Of a stretch of 6,064 nt of DNA, positions 5,787 through 6,064 are shown one piece after another. Location of the stretch: contig JAIOQD010000523.1 of assembly GCA_021413595.1 (NCBI GenBank), forward strand, positions 1-6,064, written 5' to 3'. Position 1 is the first letter of the stretch; each line of letters begins with the position of its first letter. Made by a program: the position numbers and the translations under genes. Below the pieces are notes generated by a model. That model saw only the letters and a list, made by a program, of their open reading frames with translations. It had not been told where the DNA came from and did not search any database. The stretch is from Bacteroidota bacterium. GTDB lineage: Bacteria > Bacteroidota > Bacteroidia > 2-12-FULL-35-15.

Positions 5787-6064
5787 TATGAGTGATATCT
5801 GCCGATGGGGTGCATGATAATTTTTTTTTGCTTTAATATTTTTGCTAAATATATGCAACAACACTCCCCTTCTTCACACTTTCTCGACAAGCTACCATTG
5901 ACGTTTTTTATAACCGCAGTTCGATTTTAAAAACAACAGAAATATCTGCAAAGAGAAGCATTTAAGGCCTTCGTCAATTCCATATTTATGAATTCCATTA
6001 ATTGTAGCAATGATTGGATACAAACGAGAATTTGTCATACACTTCCTAGATGAATGGACTTTAT
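5787..6064. other. Unassigned 3' end of window
   Basis: No recognisable gene is present in these 278 bases. There is a run of nine T at 5821-5829 after a weak potential stem, which could end the lipoprotein transcript but is not convincing. On the minus strand a frame is open from the window edge (6062) to a TAG at 5892-5894, 57 codons including the stop. It contains YPIIATINGIHKYGIDEGLK and a Cys/Phe/Leu-rich tail that I cannot match to any family. It may be the end of a gene beyond the window, a remnant, or chance. Confidence 0.3.

Noticed and set aside
5837..5844. TATTTTTG as a plus-strand -7 box.
   Set aside because: It sits in a T-rich tract where such matches are expected by chance, and no plus-strand gene follows in the window.

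Overview
The window is AT-rich and looks like a chromosomal segment from a member of the Bacteroidota. Four things point there: a Bacteroidota-style signal peptidase I followed by a WbqC-family gene, acyl-CoA carboxylase and small 'phosphoribosylpyrophosphate synthetase'-type sequences that match the versions I know from this phylum, several TAnnTTTG -7 promoter boxes, and almost no Shine-Dalgarno signals. I cannot name the genus.

Layout. Positions 1-900 hold the 3' part of lepB (signal peptidase I), whose start lies outside the window. It is followed by an intact WbqC-family gene (1010-1657) whose first codons sit inside a 15-bp tandem repeat. An imperfect inverted copy of that repeat covers the end of lepB. 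Positions 1658-1930 are non-coding and carry a roughly 144-bp element with inverted ends (1762-1905). Then come two broken genes. The first (1931-3395) is an acyl-CoA carboxylase carboxyltransferase subunit with an in-frame TGA, a second glycine loss and an internal deletion with frame change. The second (3464-3768) is a small protein of the 'phosphoribosylpyrophosphate synthetase' family with a frameshift and a nonsense codon. An intact multi-pass membrane protein of the DUF6580 type follows (3852-4397) and has its own promoter box and a clear intrinsic terminator. A frameshifted C-terminal fragment of an L,D-transpeptidase (YkuD fold) follows at about 4635-4857. The last part has a divergent pair: a two-helix membrane protein on the minus strand (4911-5453) and a small cysteine-containing lipoprotein on the plus strand (5571-5786). 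The final 278 bases hold no gene I can recognise.

The intact genes are mainly envelope functions: protein secretion, probable surface glycan work, a membrane transporter-like protein and a lipoprotein. They do not form an obvious pathway together. The main story is local decay: three pseudogenes within about 3 kb, interleaved with an intact gene. Their lesions include substitutions and a large deletion, so sequencing error alone is unlikely to explain them. I did not find evidence of a new multi-gene system; the non-coding repeats and the clustered pseudogenes are the features most worth checking.
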